Positions 1 to 11,619 of a stretch of 64,000 bases of DNA are shown here, piece after piece. This DNA is from Hyalella azteca. Taxonomy: Eukaryota > Arthropoda > Malacostraca > Amphipoda > Hyalellidae. The stretch spans positions 1 through 64,000 of the forward strand of contig NW_025942371.1 in the NCBI RefSeq assembly GCF_000764305.2, in the 5' to 3' direction. The translations under genes and the position numbers were made by a program. Every line of letters begins with the position of its first letter. Position 1 is the stretch's first letter. The notes under the pieces were generated by a model. That model saw only the letters and a program-made list of their open reading frames with translations, had not been told where the DNA came from and made no database searches.

Positions 1-345
1 TAGGATAGGTTGCAGTGTTGGATTATGTCTCTCTTTACCACCTCATGTTCTGGAGGTTGCAGTGTTAGATCATGTAGGTATATCCTATTGTATCTAAGGT
101 CTCTCTTTGCCGCCTCATGTTCTGTAGGATAGGTTGCAGTGTTGGATTATGTCTCTCTTAACCACCTCATGTTCTGGAGGTTGCAGTGTTAGATCATGTA
201 TAGCCTAATGGATCTCAGGCCTGTCTATACCGCGTCATGTTCCGTGGCATGCATTGCAGTGTTCGATCATGTATCCAATTGTATCTCAGGTCTCTCTTTA
301 CCGCCTCATGTTCCGTGGTATGCGTTGCAGTGTACGATCAAGTGA
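1..345. repeat. Degenerate tandem repeat, units of about 60 and 120 bases
   Basis: Blocks built on GTTGCAGTGTT, GATCATGTA, TCTCTCTTTACC and CCTCATGTTC recur about six times, and a larger period of roughly 120 bases is visible in the first 240 bases. The window edge cuts the array, so its full length is unknown. Bases 346-948 hold no exon that I can support. Confidence 0.75.
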
Positions 346-948
346 CAGTAATAAACATGCTGAACAAGCTTCCTGGGTTGCTAGGTTATTCTAGTTGCTG
401 TGTGTAAGCACATGGACTGCATTTTGAGTTTATCACGTGAAACCCTTCAATAAAAAGATTGGTATTTCTGATTTGACATTCGCTAACATGAAAGGCTAAC
501 ATTTAAATTAACAAATTAAAATTGTACTCAACGTCACATTTGGTACCTATACTTACTTATCATTTAGTTCACCTGACACTAGGTGCAATAAGAATGGAAT
601 CATATGATTTTTAGTTTTTACCGACTCCGACCCACTTGTGCACTGACGGCAGTGAGGTTTCCCTCGATACTTTAAAATTTTTTGTGCTTCTGAATATAGA
701 GTAGATATTGCATTCATCTCTCCACTGGAAGTCGCACTCGGTGCGTAAAGTTACAACATTGTTTTCCATAATGAATTAACTGACACGAAAATCCCATTGA
801 TAATCTGTGCATTGTGATATGTTGCACTATGCTGATTAAAAAATTGAACACAAAGCACCGAGTCTCATATTTATTTCTTAACTCCATTTTTATCTCCTCA
901 AAAACTAGTAAAATTACTTATCAGAATGAAAAATTTTCCACTGCACAG

Positions 949-3900
949 GTCTGGCGACATGGAAGAAGTCACCACTGGTCACCTGGAGAAGCGTGAACTC
1001 CTGCAGCTGCGTAACGAGATGGCATCATACTTTGCCAGGCCACCTGCTGTGCAGGTAATTTCGAAATCTCGGTATTCCACTTCGATAAAATTCAATTAAC
1101 ATCTCAATTGGCAAATGTGTGTGTACTGCTGCCCAATATTTTTCAAATTTTCTTGCTGATTTGGCTTTAAACATTGATTTTGTTAATATTGGCTTTAATA
1201 CAATTATTCCTCAAATTGCGTTCTAGTTTCAATCTAGTTGCGTTCAGAATTTGATAAGATAAGAACGATCTGGAAGATAAAATAAAATAAGAATACATTG
1301 CAACCATCATATAAACTAAGATAAAATAGAATAACAAGAATCAATCCCTGCAGAAGGATGGGAAACTGGCCTTACCCTCGTTGCCCTCACCCATCGACCG
1401 TGAGAGGGCGTGTCAGGGCTGCCCTCACCTGCTGGTATGCACTGCCCTCAACACAGCTCCTCCCTCACCACCTCATGCCATGGCTTCCCTCGTGCCCGCT
1501 ACCCTCGCACATCTACAACCTGTCAGTTCTTTTATGATTTACAGTTTTTTCCATTTTTATTCATTTTCATTTCATATTTGTTTCATATCATGTCCTACTT
1601 TTCACATTGAGGTTTATTGCAGATTATAAGAAAAACCTTTGGTTTTTTGAATTTTATGAATTGACTTATCTCATTATCACAATATGTTATTGTTCTTTTG
1701 AGAGTAATATCGCCTATGTCGCCTGTGAAGCTTTTTAGCTTAGATACCTGCGCTCCGACGTTTTTTTATTGTGTGCTCTCGTGTGAATAAAGAATAAAAA
1801 AGTACTTTATTTATTATAAAACTTTTCTCCGGGAATGAATGATAAATTATATTGCGGATGATAACTTACAAAGGGAAATGAAAATAAATTACTAACATAA
1901 ATCTTGAAAATATTATTTCATTTCTTTTTCGCGATTAAATAAGAATTTTAAGACTAAATACATATCTGGCATATTCAAACTTTTTTAGATGATAATTGAA
2001 TATTTACTCTATTCGAATACTTGAATGTAGATCATATTCCTATACTTTGATGATATTTTTCGCAGAATGCACTGGAGTTCTTCCGGCACTGGTGTCTGCT
2101 GCTGCACGTGGAGTCCACGCAGAGCAAGCGAGCTCTCACACGCAGCCTCTGGTGCCAGGATCCCATCAAGCGGTGTGTTGTTATTAGGATTCAATGTAGA
2201 ATTTTACATTTTAAAGTTAATTTACCACCATCCATTCACGCGTGTTGGTTTAATTTTCATTTTAAAGTCATTCATGGTGCCTCTGTCTCTAATGTTATAC
2301 TGTTGAAACTGTTTGTTTTGTCTACCATATTTAATGATATTTTTCAATACCTCCTCCACTTTCATTAATACCCCTATCAGATCATTATAAAGATTAAACT
2401 TACACAATAGTGATCCTTCATCTAAATTTCCGTCACAAGGAACCTTCCTCTGCTAAACAAATCATCAAGCTTTACACGCCTTCATCACCTGCATGCCGAT
2501 CCAATCTGCACCCCGACGTTAATTTCTGTACTGAACGCGGCTAGGTGCCGTGACTTGGGTATCGCTGACGGACTAAAGAAACAGACCGACAGTGACGCAA
2601 AAACTATTATTAATGACTGATATATTTTTCTTTTTCTCTACATTTCAGCCTATTTTTCGAGTCTGGAGCGGCTCACCACTCTATACTGCATCACTGCGAA
2701 ATTTGAAAAGAAGAAAAAATTTTGTTCAACTTTCTGTATCCAACTTGGTGTTTTTTTACGTAATATTTAATTAAGTAAATTATTTGTGCAGTGAAAATGC
2801 AGGGGGTGCAGTGGCGTTCCTAAAGCTGAAGTGCAGCGTTGAGCAAGGAATATCTCAGTGGCTACACAGCTTCTCAAGAGCTTGTCCCAGTGAACTGCCA
2901 TCTCACTGCTCTGTACCGGAGACCATTCCTCCTGGGACATTTCAGGTCAGGCTCGCAGCAAGATCTGCTCTGCCGTTTACATCTAACAATTTATCTCTTA
3001 AATGATGAAAACTACAAATCACTGATGTACTGTTAGTAGTTTTTTTTGATGTACCAATGACCGAGCGATATATCCTGTGATAAATGAATAAATCTTTAAT
3101 GATTATATTCCCCGTTAGACTACTTATAATTTTTTAAGTTTGTTTATAATATTTTAACTGATGTTAAATCATCAAATTATTTTTACAGCCAGATCAATGT
3201 GAATATTATTAGTGCCACGTATAATGTGTTTATATTTATTTGTTTGATTACATACAGAATTCTTCCTATTTATTCTAAGCCTGTTTACAGGAGGGAGACC
3301 TGGTTGTAGTGTCCAGCAAGAAATGCATTGCTATCGCTCAAGGAGTTATTCATTCCTGTGACTCTACCGTCGTCTCCGTAATGCTAGACAGGTGAGCCTG
3401 CAATTTTGAAATTACACTTCAGATGCTTATTTANTGAGTATATACCATGACTACACCATCATCAGGGGCTACCCTGGTACAGGTGAGTATATACCATGAC
3501 TACACCATCATCAGGGGCTACCCTGGTACTGGTGAGTATATACCATGACTACACCATCATCAGGGGCTACCCTGGTACAGGTGAGTATACAGTATACGTA
3601 CCATGACTACACCATCATCGGAGGATACTCTAGTACTGGTGATGATCGTGAGTCTGGCTTAAGCTTTGTTGTTTATTCCCAAATGCTGCAAAAAAAAAAT
3701 TAAATTTGGCGCAGGAATTGTAATTCTTTCTCGCTGCCTTGATGATTCGACCGTCATTGAGAGTTTCCAATGCATGGAAGACGTTGTCTATGTTTTTAAG
3801 TTATATATTTCGATGAACCAGGAGCCCGTTTGAAATTTATATATATTCATATTCTAGGCGTTTAGGTTTACAAGTTATATACTCGTGTTTACATATATGA

Positions 3901-6900
3901 ATATATATTGCAGGCAAAAGTGTCTCTGTAGTGGCGCTAGTACAGGTGCTCGTCCTCATGGGGAAGTCTGTACTGCTGACGGCCTACACTCATTCAGCCG
4001 TCGATAACATCCTGCTCAAGCTCAAGGTATGTTGAGCCATGTAAACTTGCGTGTTTAGTGCCACAATTTTCCTTTGCTTACCTCCCTTTTGCGGTCGCCC
4101 TCTCCCGTCCGCCACCTCAGCCGCCCGCCGTGCGCACATGAGCTTCGGCGCAACCAACAACAGTGTGAAAATTAGTGCCATTCTTTCATGTAAATTTCTT
4201 CTCCTTGTTGTTGCAGGAAAGTTTGTCTTTGTTCCTGCCTTCCCTAGTTTTGGTACTTTATATATATTTTTACTGAATGCTTAGCAGTGCTTTCACGTTT
4301 TAACCTACCCAAAAATCTTGAGTTTCTCGGTCATGAGCCATATTCATTCCCAAATGCTTTAACAGGCACAGAAATTGTAGAAATTATTCTAAAAAATGTT
4401 TTTTAAAAATGAAAACGCAAAAATTCATGACCAAAATGCATGCACAAATTCATTTATGATGCCTATTCACTTGCACAATTTTTTTCAGGCAAAAGGCGTG
4501 GATTTCTTGCGTTTGGGTCGACGTTCCCGCATTCACCCTGAACTGCACGGCTACGCAGACGAGATCCTCACCTCGTCATTCACTGACGTCACGCAGCTGG
4601 CAGATTTCTACGCCAGTAAGGTACGAGGTATTGGGAAACTGTGGCAGATAATTTACGGGACTGAGCAGGAAAGATCAATACCGTACCGTACGTCCATCGC
4701 ACCGTACCGTACGTCAACCGTACTGTACCGTACCGTACGTTAATCGTACCGTACCGTGTGTCAATCGTACAGTACTGTATCGTACGTCCATCGTACCGTA
4801 CTGCATGTCCATCGTACCGTACTGCATGTCCATCGTACCGTACCGTGCGTCAATCGTACCGTACCGTGCGTCAATCATATCGTACCGTACGTCCATCGTA
4901 CCGTACCGTGCGTCAATCGTACCGTACCGTACGTCCATCGTACCGTACTGTGCGTCAATCGTACCGTACCGTGCGTCCATCGTACCGTGCCTTACGTCTA
5001 TCTTACCGTACCGTACGTCAATCGTATCGTACCGTACGTCAATCGTACCGTACCGTAAGGCTGTTGGAAATAATAGCAGATCCTTCTCGGTATTGATCTC
5101 TCCTACTCAATATCTTGAGTTCCCTGAGAACACTAATTCCGTTTTTCCCTATCATTGTTTAAATACATACAATGATTCTTATGATTTCGAAGAGTTTACA
5201 AGTTATTTTTTATTATCTGTTTGATTATCAAGTTGATTGATTTCAAAGGTGTCATTTACTCTTATTTTTAAAAGTGTGCAAATAACTCCATTTGAAGCAT
5301 TTCTTAATTTACTTTTCATTTATCAATTTAATACAATAAATGCTCAAAAGCGTAATTATAGTCCCTAAATGCCCTCATTTCTTGTTGTCGTGGTTCTACT
5401 ACTTGAGTAGTGTGGTGATCTCAGATACTGTGCTTTGATCTATAGTTTTGTTGTAGTGGTTCTACTACTTGAGTATTACGTTAGTGTTATGTATCTGAGA
5501 TACTGTATTTTGATGTACAATTTTGTTGTAGTGGTTCTACTACTTGAGTAGTAGTGTTTTCTGAAATACTGTGTTTTGATGTACGGATAGTGTGGTGATC
5601 TCAGATATTTTATTACTGAGCCTTGATGCACCGTGCAGGCAGTGGTGGCCACGACGTGTCTGGCTGTGAACCACGTGCTCTTCTCCAAGCGACGCTTCGA
5701 CGTCTGCATCGTGGATGAGGCTGCTCAGGTACCGCGCCTCTTTTTAATCTCATTAATATTCATTTTACTACAGATTAATATTCAATTCCCTCCAGTTTAA
5801 CATTCTATTTCTTCCATTTAATTATTAAATTCCTTCCAGATTAACATTCGATTTCTTCCAGGTAATTATTCATTTTCCTACAGATTAATATTCAATTGCC
5901 TCCAGATTAATATTTTTCTTTCGAGGTAATTATTCAATTTCCTCCATATTAATAATAAATTTCCTACAGATTAATTTTTAATTTATTCAAGATTATTATA
6001 ATCTCCTTAAATTTGATATTCAGTGTCTGTCAACACATTTCAATGCCGTGTAAACGACCAAAGTTATTCTTGTGGGTTGTGGCATACAGGAAGAAGTTGA
6101 GGCATCAGAAAAGTAATATAATTGATCTGGCATTGTGAGAGAGTCATCTTATTTAGCAACTCATAATTGACTACATTCCATCGATACTAAATTTTGTAGT
6201 CGTTCAGCGACGAATTTATTAAATCAATTTATACCTTAAATTTTGTAAACATAGTTTTTTATTCAAAATATGTTGTACGCTATCACTTGCAATGAAACCT
6301 GTCATTAAGTATAACTGTTTCGAATTCTTTACGTTGATTTATTCAGTATTGTTTGTTTGACAGGTATTACTTCCGGCCTGCACCGCCCCCTTGCTGTGCG
6401 CTGACAAATTTGTTCTTGTAGGAGACTCCCAGCAGCTCCCGCCTGTAGTGCAGAGCACCCAAGCCAGGTTTGTATTCACTCCTTTTATTTTATTGACGAA
6501 TGTCTTTTGTCAATAATTTTGCACCTGCGTTCTTCCATTTCAATGCAATTGTTCACACTGGTTATATAAAATATAACAGGAATCTGTCTGTAAAGAAAAA
6601 AATTTCTGTTGATGTATTATGAGGTGTACTAGAATCGGAATATTTACACTCGTAAGGTCCGTAAAATGTCTTCCTTCCTCCAAAAAATAATTATCCATGG
6701 CCTGTATTTAAATAAATTAATCTTTGTTTATTCAATGGCATGTCTGTATAAGTCAAAATCAGACTTTTGGGCAATGATACTCCATCCAGAAATTGGTACT
6801 CTATCTGTAAGGTACTCCATACAGAAAATTCCAGACTATTAATCTAGTTAATTAAATAATAATCTAAAATACTCCAGGTCTATGGGTCTGACGGAGACCG

Positions 6901-8989
6901 TGTTCAGCATCTTGGAGCGTGGAGGCAACCAGGACTGCTGCTCCAGCCTGACGCTGCAGTACCGCATGGCGGCGCCTATCATGCGCCTTGCTAATGCCAT
7001 CACTTACAACGGTCAGCTACAGTGCGCTTCTGACGCCTTACAAGACGCGCGCTTGCATCTGCCTTACTTCCAAGTACGTCTTTCACGCCTCACTAAAAGC
7101 ATGTCGTCTTATTTCATAGCCTGAAGTATACTTATATCGCATCCAAATTGAACAGATACTTTAGCTTTTATCAGTTATGCATCCATAGCTTAAGTTCTTT
7201 TCGTTTTGTCAGCAAAACTTCGACCGCAAAGACGGCGAACTATTAAATTTTGTATCGCAACAATTTCGCCATTTTATGCCATTTCATGGTTCTCTTCATT
7301 TCTCTCGTGATCATCTGAACAAATTTTTATTACGATGGACGATGCAGCCAACACCGTCACCAGGCAGATAAAGGCTGCGTGCTATTCACTAACATGGGTT
7401 CTTTTGATCTTTACGATATTTTTATCATTGTAAGCAAAACTTTGTAATGATATTTTTTCAGGAGACCAAGGTTACTGGACTTCCTGATTGGCTGAGGACT
7501 GCGGTGCAGCCTGAGCAATCAGTGCTGCTATTAGACACCGCGGGCAGCGCCTGTGAGCAGGAGTGTTCACTTGGTATCCAGAACACCGGCGAGCTGCACA
7601 TAACTGCTGCAATAGTGGCTACGCTGTTGCAGGTAAGACTGTGATGTAGTCAAAGACACAGTTGCCTATGTAGGCTCACTATGCTATGTAGGCTTACTAT
7701 GCTATGTAGGCTTACTATGTTATGTAGGCTTACTATGCTATGTAGGCTTACTATGCTATGTAGGCTTACTATTGTAGGCTTACTATGCTATGTAGGCTTT
7801 TTATGCTATGCAGGCTTACTATGCTATGTAGGCTTACTATGCTATGTAGGCTTACTATGCTATGTAGGCTTACTATGCTATGTAGGCTTACTATGTTATG
7901 TAGGCTTACTATGCTATATAGGCTTACTATGCTATGTAGGCTTACTATGCTATGCAGGCTTACTATGCTATATAGGCTTACTATGCTATGTAGGCTTACT
8001 GTGCTGTGTAGGCTTACTATGCTGTGTAGGCTTACTATGCTGTGTAGGTTTACTATGCTATGTAGTCTTACAGAGCTATGTAGGCTTACTATTACTTGTG
8101 GATCGTTAGAGTGAAAAATGTATTGATGATCATCCATTTAATGAAACGGCTGGTTTGGCCATGGTAACGAACATTGCATCCTTTGATATAAATACGTATA
8201 TGGCACCATTATTTCTTCATGCATACTTTAACTTACAAAGATCATAAACTAAATTTATTCTACTTAATCAGCTCTTGATTGTTTCTTATGTAGTGATATA
8301 TATCCTTTTACGAACAGTTCTACCCCTCTCGCTTAATCAATATAGTTATAGTGTGCAATACAGCGCTGTTATTAACGATTTCTGTACAGCTTGGAGTGCT
8401 CGGCGTAGACATCGGTGTGATCGCCCCCTACCGCGCCCAGGTGCGTCTACTGCAGGAGTCGCTGACGCAGAAGACTCGCGACTTCATAACGTCCCGTCAA
8501 ATTGAGATCACGGATCAAAAGAATGAAGATAAAAACTCTGGACATCTCTTAGCATCCGATGATGCTGACACGAGTGATGGAACTGTCCCCTATAATGAGA
8601 TTAAAAATAGTTGTAGGGATGGAGTAGATTCTGTCAAAAGGGTAGACTGTAAAGAACCAATTACTACTCAAAAAGTTTTAGAGGAAAGCAAAAAGGTAGA
8701 AATAAACACCGTGGACCAGTATCAAGGACGAGACAAGCTCGTCATCATATACTCGTGTGTCAGGAGCTGCACCGATCCTAAGAAAGCTGGAGAGCTTCTG
8801 CGAGACGAACGTCGTCTCAATGTCGCCTTGACGAGAGCTCAGCGTAAGCTCATTGTTATTGGTAACGTAAAGACTCTTATGATGTACGAGCCTCTCGACA
8901 AGCTCGTGTCCGTGCTCGGTGAAGAACAAATAATCAAAATGGACGCCCAAGATGGGTGGCAAAGTTGTTTCTCCAAGTCTTCATCTTGA
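949..8989 (+). CDS. DNA2: DNA2 helicase/nuclease, 5'-partial, 12 complete exons plus a Walker A exon fragment
   Basis: DNA2 is the nuclear and mitochondrial 5' flap nuclease/helicase of Okazaki-fragment processing and end resection. Exons read directly: 949-1054, 1354-1521, 2066-2172, 2792-2945, 3291-3391, [fragment 3449-3482], 3914-4026, 4489-4620, 5639-5728, 6364-6467, 6878-7073, 7462-7632, 8390-8989 (stop TGA). Phases agree except across the N at 3434. The exon at 1354 carries [10 protein letters not shown] (C-x2-C-x5-C), the iron-sulfur ligands that end the nuclease domain. Superfamily 1 helicase motifs follow in order: GYPGTG|KS (Walker A, split by an intron), [10 protein letters not shown] (Ia), IVDEAAQ (II), VGDSQQLPP (III), LQYRM (IV), [10 protein letters not shown] (V) and [11 protein letters not shown] (VI). 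Missing: the N-terminal nuclease exons, upstream of the window, and about 80 residues before Walker A. The last exon contains an extra hydrophilic segment before motif V. The assignment is very secure; intactness of the gene is not. Confidence 0.95.
3434..3434. other. Assembly gap or unresolved base (single N)
   Basis: This N lies 42 bases after the donor of the exon ending at 3391, exactly at the left edge of the 49-base array. DNA2 sequence expected between the end of that exon (...VSVMLDR) and [12 protein letters not shown] is absent, so the N probably marks a collapsed join rather than one ambiguous base. Confidence 0.8.
3435..3640 (+). repeat. 49-base tandem repeat carrying the DNA2 Walker A codons and a splice donor
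   Basis: Copies start at 3435, 3484, 3533 and 3582. The first three are nearly identical. The fourth has an insertion and several changes. Each copy contains codons for [12 protein letters not shown] (fourth copy: [12 protein letters not shown]) and then a GT donor (GTGAGT in copies 1-3, GTGATG in copy 4). The unit is not a multiple of three, so retained extra copies would shift the frame. Copies 1 and 2 differ at one synonymous site (ACA/ACT). The exon at 3914 begins GC-AAA-AGT and completes the P-loop as GYPGTGKS whichever donor is used. Confidence 0.9.
4676..5061. repeat. About 21-base minisatellite in a DNA2 intron
   Basis: Roughly 18 units built from CGTACCGTACCGT plus GCGTCAAT or ACGTCCAT. 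It begins about 55 bases after the donor at 4621. Because the period is a multiple of three, it creates open frames on both strands that code only for repeats such as SYRTVRQ. Confidence 0.92.
5384..5612. repeat. Three-copy tandem repeat of about 80 bases upstream of a DNA2 acceptor
   Basis: The core TTGTAGTGGTTCTACTACTT followed by GAGTA occurs three times, each time followed by a block with CTGAGATACTGT and TTTTGATGTAC. It ends about 25 bases before the acceptor of the exon at 5639. Confidence 0.8.
5745..6005. repeat. Degenerate repeat of about 25-30 bases directly after a DNA2 donor
   Basis: Units resemble TTCCTCCAGATTAATATTCA. It starts within about 20 bases of the donor at 5729. Most units contain a pyrimidine tract ending in CAG, so the array is a row of acceptor-like sequences. 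Confidence 0.75.
7672..8095. repeat. 18-base minisatellite in the last visible DNA2 intron
   Basis: About 23 copies of TATGCTATGTAGGCTTAC with a few substitutions. It begins about 40 bases after the donor at 7633. The 18-base period gives long open frames on both strands (LCRLTM, LHSIVS), which are repeat artefacts. Confidence 0.95.
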
Positions 8990-11047
8990 GTATGCGAATG
9001 AATTCTAAAAATATTTCCAAATACATGATGAATGGGGAGGAGCACACGAGATTAATCCAATGCCGGTAGGAAGTTCGTTCTTCTTGTTTGTATTTTGAAT
9101 CAATAGTCTCCATGATAACCAATATGATAATGACTGATATAAGTAGAATATTTGAGCAAGAGCAAAAGGAAAAGTGAGGCGATCTTGCTCGAGTTTAAAA
9201 CTAATACAGAAGTTGATGCTGGATTATGGATAAAGTATGTTCTTAGCACCTTCTTAGATGCTAGCCTACAAAATTGGAATTTGGTATTGGGTTGAATCTT
9301 CCCCTCGTACTTTTCTGAAACGTGGGGGTTTTCTTTTCTGATGTTGGTGTGCTGACCTACGTACACGTATACGTGTTGTCTCCACCACGCTGCTCAAATA
9401 GTAATTATTTTATTTTGTTGTAAGATGCAGTTTGCGCTGCGACCTACAGTTTTCATGCACTAAGTCTTGGTAACTCTTTAAAGTCTTTCGTGGAGGTTAT
9501 TGTTTATTTTACTCAAGTACAAAAAAAGTTTATAATGAAACCTTGTGTCGAGATATCTTATTCGCTAACACAATTTTTCACTATGAGCTATCTGTTAAGT
9601 TTTATACGCATGCATTGCGCACAAATTAAAACTACAGAAAGTATTATGTACCGTATGCCATACGAGCATGCAAATTCATTTACCTGTTTTCTGTAATTTT
9701 TATTTGATCTGAAAACAGGAAATAGGTTTTCCTATTCCGGTGCGAATATGTCTCCCTGTTGGCCGCTCCGCTCAACGGTCTTATTATTATTTTCTCATTG
9801 TATGGGCGAATTATCTGTCACGACGGTATCAATGTTACTGTGGATATGAGAGAGTTATTTACGTCTTACCCCGTATGTTAGAAGAAGTCTTCTATGAGTT
9901 ATAATTTACCAAGAATTCCTAATACCGCGTTATGGAAGAATGCTTTTGTATCGAATTTGCTCAAAATTTAATTATTTCAATAATTTCAAGTTGTCATCTA
10001 GAGTTTTAATGTTTGAAAATGATAAAGCCATGCATTAAACTTGGAATTCCGTTATCAATTCGCACGCCTTATGCGATTGTTTTTGTAATTTTGACGCAAG
10101 TTATTTGGTTCAGAGTTCAGACACGTCTTCCATAATTCATCTGTTGACGAATGTGATCCTGTAGGAAAAGTGTACCTTTATTTATCGAGTTTTATTGTTA
10201 AACTCGCTCAATGTTTGCTTTTGTTAGTGGTGTTGAATCTCATTGGTTGTTGCACATTCCTGACTAGGACGTTGGAACCTTTTACACATTTTTTATAGTA
10301 CTCTGATCTTGAGAGTAATTGTTTTACCATTATATTCTCATTTTGTATGAGAAGAAAAAACATGGTTTTCTGACCATCAAATAAAATGTGGAGCAACAGC
10401 CTTGTACCTAACCCAAGCTGTTTCACATAATTAATAATGAACAGGCAAGCGAGATACTTTCTTATTGACCTTCCGTTTGAGTCCTATAAGTAGACGTGTA
10501 AGTATCGTGAAAACCAGAATTACCATAAGATATATAGATATCATATTATAGAATAGATACAAGATAACATAATTATGATGTAGATTAGGAAATTTGAATG
10601 AACTGATTCCTAAAAAATATCTCTGTTGCTTCTATGATCATTGAACGTTTTTCGAATTAATATTATTTTCCGTTGCGAGTCCTGAGCTTACGCTCATAAC
10701 CGTACCGTTCAAGTGTCTCGGATGAAGCTAGTAAGAAATCTCAACAATCCCCTACGTCATCTCGTGCGTTCAACTGGTCAGGTTTTATGATGGATTGCAC
10801 TAATTATCAAATGTTAAATATTAGAGGCATCACTGATCGGTTAGTAGAATTGAAAAAAAATTGACTAAGCATGTGATAATTACGTACTCGTATCTGTCGA
10901 AACCTGACCGGCGTGGTTCGTTTCTTACTCGGCAAGTCAGCTCTCGTCAGCTCACTTTCCTACAGCGAAAGCGATCCGTATATTCTGTCTACACTGTGTT
11001 AATTCATTATTTTTAGGTTTTCTCTAACTATGGACGTAACTTTTGGT
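8990..11047. other. Intergenic, no gene seen
   Basis: This stretch follows the DNA2 stop codon. The first part is presumably 3' untranslated region, but no convincing polyadenylation signal sits close to the stop. The short open frames are AT-rich, lack splice context and match nothing I recognise. Confidence 0.6.
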
Positions 11048-11102
11048 ATTTAAAAGTAAAGAAAATAGCCAAAAAGTTCACAATTTCTTATAAGAGAAAA
11101 CG

Positions 11103-11127
11103 TTTCGGAGTCCAGCTCCATCGTCAG
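11103..11127 (-). ncRNA. Hammerhead-ribozyme-like core in arm 1
   Basis: This is the same core as in arm 2, on the opposite strand: CTGACGA at 11127-11121 and GAAA at 11106-11103, separated by the same GGAG/CTCC hairpin. In this arm, bases downstream of GAAA can form a short helix TTTCT/AGAAA, but the base at the expected cleavage position appears to be G, which would disfavour cleavage. Confidence 0.35.
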
Positions 11128-11535
11128 TTCAATACCTAGAACACATGTACAAACAATTAGTAGCCTAAAATTCACATTCAAACAATTCACCTAAACTTAA
11201 GGACATTAGAACTAAAATCGAAGATAACATAAATAAAAATGAGATAAAATGTAGAGAAAGTACTATCTATTTACAATTTGTAGAGGATAGGAACTGAATG
11301 CAGCGTTTAAACTGGGTTTCTGTTTGAAAATATACAATGATTGAAACCCAGTTTAAATGCTGCATTCAGTTCCTATCCTCTACAAATTGTAAATAGATAG
11401 TACTTTCTCTACATGTTATCTCATTTTTATTTATGTTATCTTCGATTTTAGTTCTAATGTCCTTAAGTTTGGGTGAATTGATTGAATGTGAATTTTAGGC
11501 TACTAATTGTTTGTACCTGTGTTCTAGGTTTTGAA

Positions 11536-11560
11536 CTGACGATGGAGCTGGACTCCGAAA
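11536..11560 (+). ncRNA. Hammerhead-ribozyme-like core in arm 2
   Basis: CTGACGA (11536-11542), a short hairpin GGAG-CTGGA-CTCC (11544-11556) and GAAA (11557-11560) follow the order of the hammerhead catalytic core: CUGANGA, stem II, GAAA. One T (11543) is unpaired at the base of stem II. I could not identify a convincing cleavage triplet with stem I and stem III pairing. Such cores are known from Penelope-like elements and related retroelements. Activity is unproven. Confidence 0.4.
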
Positions 11561-11619
11561 CGTTTTCTCATATAAGAAATGGGGAACTTTTTGGCTATTT
11601 TCTTTACTTTTAATATCCT

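Larger units (their letters stand above)
11048..11619. mobile_element. Foldback element: inverted arms of about 275 bases with a 23-base loop
   Basis: Arm 1 (11048-11320) is almost exactly the reverse complement of arm 2 (11344-11619). Only a few substitutions and small indels separate them. The loop is 11321-11343. Near each outer end there is a hammerhead-like core. The near identity of the arms suggests recent formation, or correction between them. The open frame at 11524-11910 on the minus strand runs out of arm 2 and is not a gene. Confidence 0.9.

Noticed and set aside
7681..8137. Long open frames on both strands with regular repeats, CRISPR-like at first sight
   Set aside because: The 18-base units are directly joined with no spacers, inside a eukaryotic intron. 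This is a minisatellite.
8351..8389. Upstream extension of the last DNA2 exon to the ATG at 8351
   Set aside because: A good acceptor (TCTGTACAG) ends at 8389, and the conserved sequence starts directly after it in the phase set by the previous exon.
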